This document shows, piece after piece, positions 60,099-64,000 of a DNA stretch of 64,000 bases. Source of the stretch: Sipunculus nudus (taxonomy: Eukaryota; Annelida; Sipuncula; Golfingiida; Sipunculidae); assembly GCA_026874595.1 (NCBI GenBank), contig CM049320.1, positions 45,086,714 through 45,150,713 on the forward strand, in the 5' to 3' direction. The notes beneath the pieces are model-generated. The model saw only the letters and a list, made by a program, of their open reading frames with translations. It did not search any database and was not told where the DNA came from. Every line of letters starts with the position of its first letter. Position 1 is the first letter of the stretch. A program made the position numbers and the translations under genes.

Positions 60099-61562
60099 AT
60101 GGTCGTGGTCCATTGTCCGTCGTCCATCCGTCTGTCCATCGGTCGTGCCGTCCGTCTGTCCGTCCGTCCGTAGATGTGGCACGTTTTGAAACCGTAAGAC
60201 CTAGGAATCCAAAATTCAGCATAATGTTAGATGTCCCCAAGATCTCCTACCAAGCTGAAAACTGGATCTTTGCGACTTCGTTCCTTTGAGAAATTAAAGA
60301 AAAACCTCAATTTTTTATTAAAATCCTATTTTCACACTCCAGGACTGCCTAATATCAAAACCACTCATCTGTTTTTCCTCATATTTACCATAAATATTCC
60401 TCTATATAGTTCCTATGTACATGCCCGAAATTAAGTCTGTAAAATAAATTCTTTAAGTTATGGGCTCAAACATAATGGACTTTGTAAAAAATCAGGAAAA
60501 ATATTAATTCACTTAACATGAAAAATTTTGAAACTACAGTCTATTTTCTCAAGTATATAACTATGTTTAATTAAGATTCAGTTGTTTACCCAAAATTAGA
60601 TCTGAATTTTGTAAATTTTTTAAGTTATTAGCATAAAAAAAAATCAGTACCTTAAATTTTGCTCAACTTTGACCATGGCACGTTTTTTTCCTGTAAGCAC
60701 CATTGATTTAATTTTCACAGCATATAAACATAAATATTTAGTTTGTCTAAATCTGAAATTTGAAAATAAAAGCTTGAAAATTAAGCTAGTTATTGATTTT
60801 TTTTCTGTAGTCACTTGCTTTGATTACAGATGCAGGGTCCCACTCCAGGTCACTGGAAGTCAGCTATGCCAGGGTTTCTGATTTGTTACAGTCACTGGGG
60901 GAGATCCCCTGCTGTGACAAGTGTACAGTTATTCTCATATCACCACCCCAATCACCCCCCCCCCCCTGCAAACCCAACCCACCAAGTGTTATGCAGTAAT
61001 TGTTATTGTTTTCACTGTATCTCCTTAATTGTAATGCTGTTTCCACTCCGATATGCAAAAACTTTCCTTGAAAAAATAATTCAAGGTGTAATCCAGAAGA
61101 TGCAATGTTGTGTAATGTAGCATTTTTAAAGAAATCAATTTTCTTTTAAATGATTTTAACAAATATAAATGAACCCATCAGTATGCTTAAATTATTATAA
61201 AATATGAAGCACATTATGGATAAATAAAGACACAATTAAAAATTGTGAAATCTAAATCAAGTATTATTTTTAGATATTTATTGTTTTGCAGATTTAAAAG
61301 ATATATTTTTGTGGTAAAAAATAAATAAACATTTGTATGCATGATGTGGTGTTATCTGACAAGATTGAGATTTATGATGATGCAATTGAGAATTATGAAT
61401 CAACTTTTATATTCAGATATATATGTTAAATTGGAAATGTATAGAAATATAAATTAAATTAGAAAATAATTGATGTGATAAAAAAATCAGGATTTAATAC
61501 AAACATTTGTTCATTATTTTCCTGCCTCAGCAGAATTTGAGATCAGGCTTTGTTTGCCCTGT
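60099..61562. repeat. Second copy of the 49687-52184 dispersed element
   Basis: GTCGTGGTCCATTGTCCGTC tract, then blocks matching the first copy to CCTGCCTCAGCAGAATTTGA. C run at about 60955-60966. Confidence 0.7.
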
Positions 61563-61696
61563 TTTATGTTGTTAATTAGCTATATTTCAACTGTATACAT
61601 TTCATAAAAAAATACATATATATTTAATAATATATATTATACAAAAAAATAGATTCAATTGAACAAATGTGTAAACTACTGAAATGTCAACAGTTA

Positions 61697-62769
61697 CCGT
61701 ATTTATTCTAATTTGGCGACCACTTAAAAATAATTAATTTTCTCAGAGGTCGAGACAATAGAGGATATTTGAAAATTATCTTCCTGCAGAATTTGCGGTG
61801 GTCGAGATTTTAGAGGCACGCGGTTTAATAACCTTCCCTAGAGCCGCAGAGCCACTCTGACACTCGAGTGGTCATATGAATTGAGTGATAATTTGGTCGT
61901 TTATAAGTTTGTTTTGTTAGCTAAACAGTTTTTCCTTCAAACGGGCTTCCAACCGTCACATGAATTACACAGTGTCCGCAAACGATTAAAAAAACTCAGC
62001 TCAATCACTTTACAAAATGATCACTACTTCGCGTATAGGTACGATGACATAGACGGCAACTCATGTAACTACCAGTTGTTTCAAGTTAACCCACCAGGCG
62101 GCGATATAAAGGGACAAGCAGCTTCACCAAGTTGGAAGAAGACTTTATAAAAAATAACTGCCAATTATCAGATAAATTTTATTTGCATAATACGTAATAA
62201 ATACAGGAAAGTAAAGGCACGTTAAAATATGTACGACCGGAAATGGTCCTAGCTGGCGTGCCCTCGATCGGGCCATGTTTTGTATACGCGGTCACCCATC
62301 CAAAAGCTAACCGGGGTCGTTTAAACTTAACTAAGATGACAGGTCCAACTGTGTCACAATTGTTCCACCACGTGTGCTTCCTCATACTTGGTAAATATTA
62401 TTGCTAATTATCCCACGTGAATCGCACACGAGACACGTGCGTACCAGGAATGGTACACGAGTTTTCTTCGTCACGGACACCCATTTGGAACTTGAACGCT
62501 TTATCATGTTTATATATATTACGAAAAACGCATCTTTGTATCTTCAAAAATTTTATTGCAAACAAGTTTGATGTGGATGCACAGTGTAATAAGAATCTAG
62601 TCAGATACAAACTGCGGTGCCCGTGAGAGACGGAGGCATTTCACCTTAACATTGTCGACAGAAAACATAGTCGGCAGTTGCGAAATTAGAGTCATTTTAG
62701 AAATTATGCTTTCAAAATATTTTTTGGGGTCGAGAAATAAGAGGGATCGCCAAATTGGAATAAATACGG
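61697..62769. mobile_element. 1,073-bp TA-target transposon with empty-site paralogue
   Basis: Ends CCGTATTTATTCTAATTTGG and inverted CCAAATTGGAATAAATACGG, flanked by TA (61695-61696, 62770-62771). The paralogous segment at 54590-54605 lacks it and has one TA (CAACAGTTAATC), which proves insertion. Inner inverted-repeat part continues as a GGTCG-(A/G)GA motif near both ends. No transposase is visible. Confidence 0.8.
61881..62150 (+). CDS. Unrecognised ORF in the TA element (89 aa)
   Basis: Reads MSDNLVVYKFVLLAKQFF, then HSVRKRLKKLSSITLQNDHY and NCNYQLFQVNPPGGD-type sequence. No family recognised; may be captured host sequence or chance. Confidence 0.2.
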   Translation: MSDNLVVYKFVLLAKQFFLQTGFQPSHELHSVRKRLKKLSSITLQNDHYFAYRYDDIDGNSCNYQLFQVNPPGGDIKGQAASPSWKKTL

Positions 62770-62771
62770 TA

Positions 62772-63045
62772 ATCGAAAAACCAACTAATGATCATGGTAA
62801 TAGTACAGATCATTTGTTCACAAACTGCTCACATGCTTTAGTTTCAACATTAGGAAACACATGGTCAGGTCACAAAATATTTTTTGCAACAATTTCTTGC
62901 TCATCAATACAAACCAATCATATAAACCAACCATGGCCTTTATTACCTCTTCCTCTTACACTTTATCTCCATTAGATATTATTTTAGATTTTTACCTTCA
63001 AGGTTAACGTCAGCTGAGCACAGTGACCCATAGGTCCCTTGTTCT
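62772..63045. repeat. 3' part of the interrupted repeat and AGCTCA-family end
   Basis: 62772-62885 continues the segment paralogous to 54605-54715; 63011-63045 ends CAGTGACCCATAGGTCCCTTGTTC. Confidence 0.6.
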
Positions 63046-63455
63046 ACATTTTAGAGCTGATTATAGAAAAACTGTCAGAAGCTTATATCTCAGGAACCAT
63101 TGTGTGGATATTCACAAAACTTACTATGATCATTGGGACTGATGGTATGTACGTGCTGCACATTTTTGGTGTTGCCACCTGCAATTTCTGATTTTTAAAA
63201 CAATTTTTATCGGATTTTTCAGTTTTGCCTTGTGAGCAGGATATCTCTAAAAGGATTCACTGTTGGAATTTTTTTTCATCAGTGCTATTACATATTTACA
63301 AAATCTTGGTCAAGTTCAAAGATGGGTGATCTTGACCAACTTTTCAAGGTCACAGAGCTTAGAATAGAAAAAAACTTAGGAGTTTATTTCTCAGGGATCA
63401 AATTTTGCATTTTGCCCTCATTCACCTACTTTTGACCATATGACAGCTCCTGAAC

Positions 63456-63977
63456 TTAAAAAATTTTACAAAATTTAACAAATATTTCTAGTTTGCTCCA
63501 GGCGGGGGCATTCATGTCATACCAACACATCAGGAATTTTGTATTGTATGCGGTACTTGACAGGAAGCCAATGGAGTTGTTTGAGCAGCAGGGTGACGTG
63601 GTCAGTCTTACACTTCTTAAGAATGAGATATGCTGCATTATTCTGGACCATCTGTAGCCGCCAGACTTGCTCTGCAGGTAACCTAGAACTGAATTACAGT
63701 AATCCAGGTGAGATATTACTGTGGTGCAAATGAGCCGACAGCACACATTAATGGAGAGGAAACGCTGGGTTGAAGCTATACGGTGGAGCTCGAGAATGGC
63801 CGAACAACATATACTACTAATATAATCATGCATTGAAAGATTATGATCAATCTTAACACCTAGATACTTCACTGAATTTTTAAAAAAGACGACATTGTAA
63901 CCTCTTTTTAACAGTCTTCTCAAGGATTTTAGAAATGAAGGGAAGGTTTGAAACTGACCTAAAATGTTTAAGGTCAT
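63456..63977 (-). pseudogene. LINE reverse transcriptase C-terminal fragment (CR1/Jockey-type)
   Basis: From about 63977 the minus strand reads SVKYLGVKIDHNLSMHDYI, then AILELHRIASTQRFLSI and VISHLDYCNSVLG: the thumb region YLG-x-x-ID-x-x-LS and S-x-LDYCN motif of non-LTR reverse transcriptases. Near 63660 the frame changes; in the other frame QNNAAYLILKK, DHVTLLLKQLHWLPV and RIQYKI continue the motif HITPLLK-x-LHWLPV. The fragment is broken and its 5' part would lie beyond the window. Confidence 0.75.
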
Positions 63978-64000
63978 TGGGATCTAATCCTGGCTTCTTC

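Overview
The window is animal nuclear DNA: intron-split host exons, low coding density, many microsatellites, THAP/DDE, LTR, LINE and TA-target transposon remnants, and short dispersed repeats of the AGCTCA / GTCCGTCCGTC type that I associate with mollusc genomes. A bivalve or gastropod host is an inference, not proved.

Layout. Two short exons at 3756-3887 and 54816-54900 read in one frame across the junction and resemble the N-terminal part of a COMMD protein, best COMMD9. Nearly everything else then lies in one host intron of about 51 kb. From the left: minisatellites; a broken ISL2EU-like transposon (THAP-DDE transposase plus a convergent YqaJ-type nuclease, 5167-8545); a Ty3/gypsy LTR retrotransposon on the minus strand (11003-47326, LTRs of 152/150 bp, 5-bp target duplication CAAGA). 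Inside its gag gene sits a 31,563-bp Polinton/Maverick (15263-46825) with 349-bp terminal inverted repeats that I read as identical, AG...CT ends and a 6-bp target duplication GGCATG. Right of it are dispersed and tandem repeats, a 185-bp MITE, a 1,073-bp TA-target element with its empty-site paralogue in the same window, and DIRS-like and LINE fragments.

The Polinton is the main content. Recognisable genes are a protein-primed-type family B DNA polymerase, an A32-like packaging ATPase, an RVE-type integrase, two tandem double-jelly-roll major capsid proteins, and two tandem penton-type proteins plus a third, frame-broken, possible relative. About a dozen further ORFs are unrecognised or only partly recognised: a PC4-like ssDNA-binding protein, a RING-like protein of 688 aa, a protamine-like 42-aa peptide, a Trp-rich 808-aa protein, and a pair of fully overlapping ORFs whose start codons lie 7 nt apart. 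I found no adenain-like protease.

Almost every ORF has a TATA box 30-80 nt before its ATG, sometimes inside the previous stop codon. A subset (replication-type and end-proximal genes) adds ETS (CCGGAAG) and sometimes NRF1 (GCGCATGCGC) sites; the capsid block has TATA only. This looks like an early/late programme of a DNA virus. The inverted repeats carry CTCF-like, CRE and CCAAT motifs. Two capsid-block genes contain frame changes, one at a canonical slippery heptamer. The retrotransposon is old (four in-frame stops, diverged LTRs); the Polinton appears much younger.
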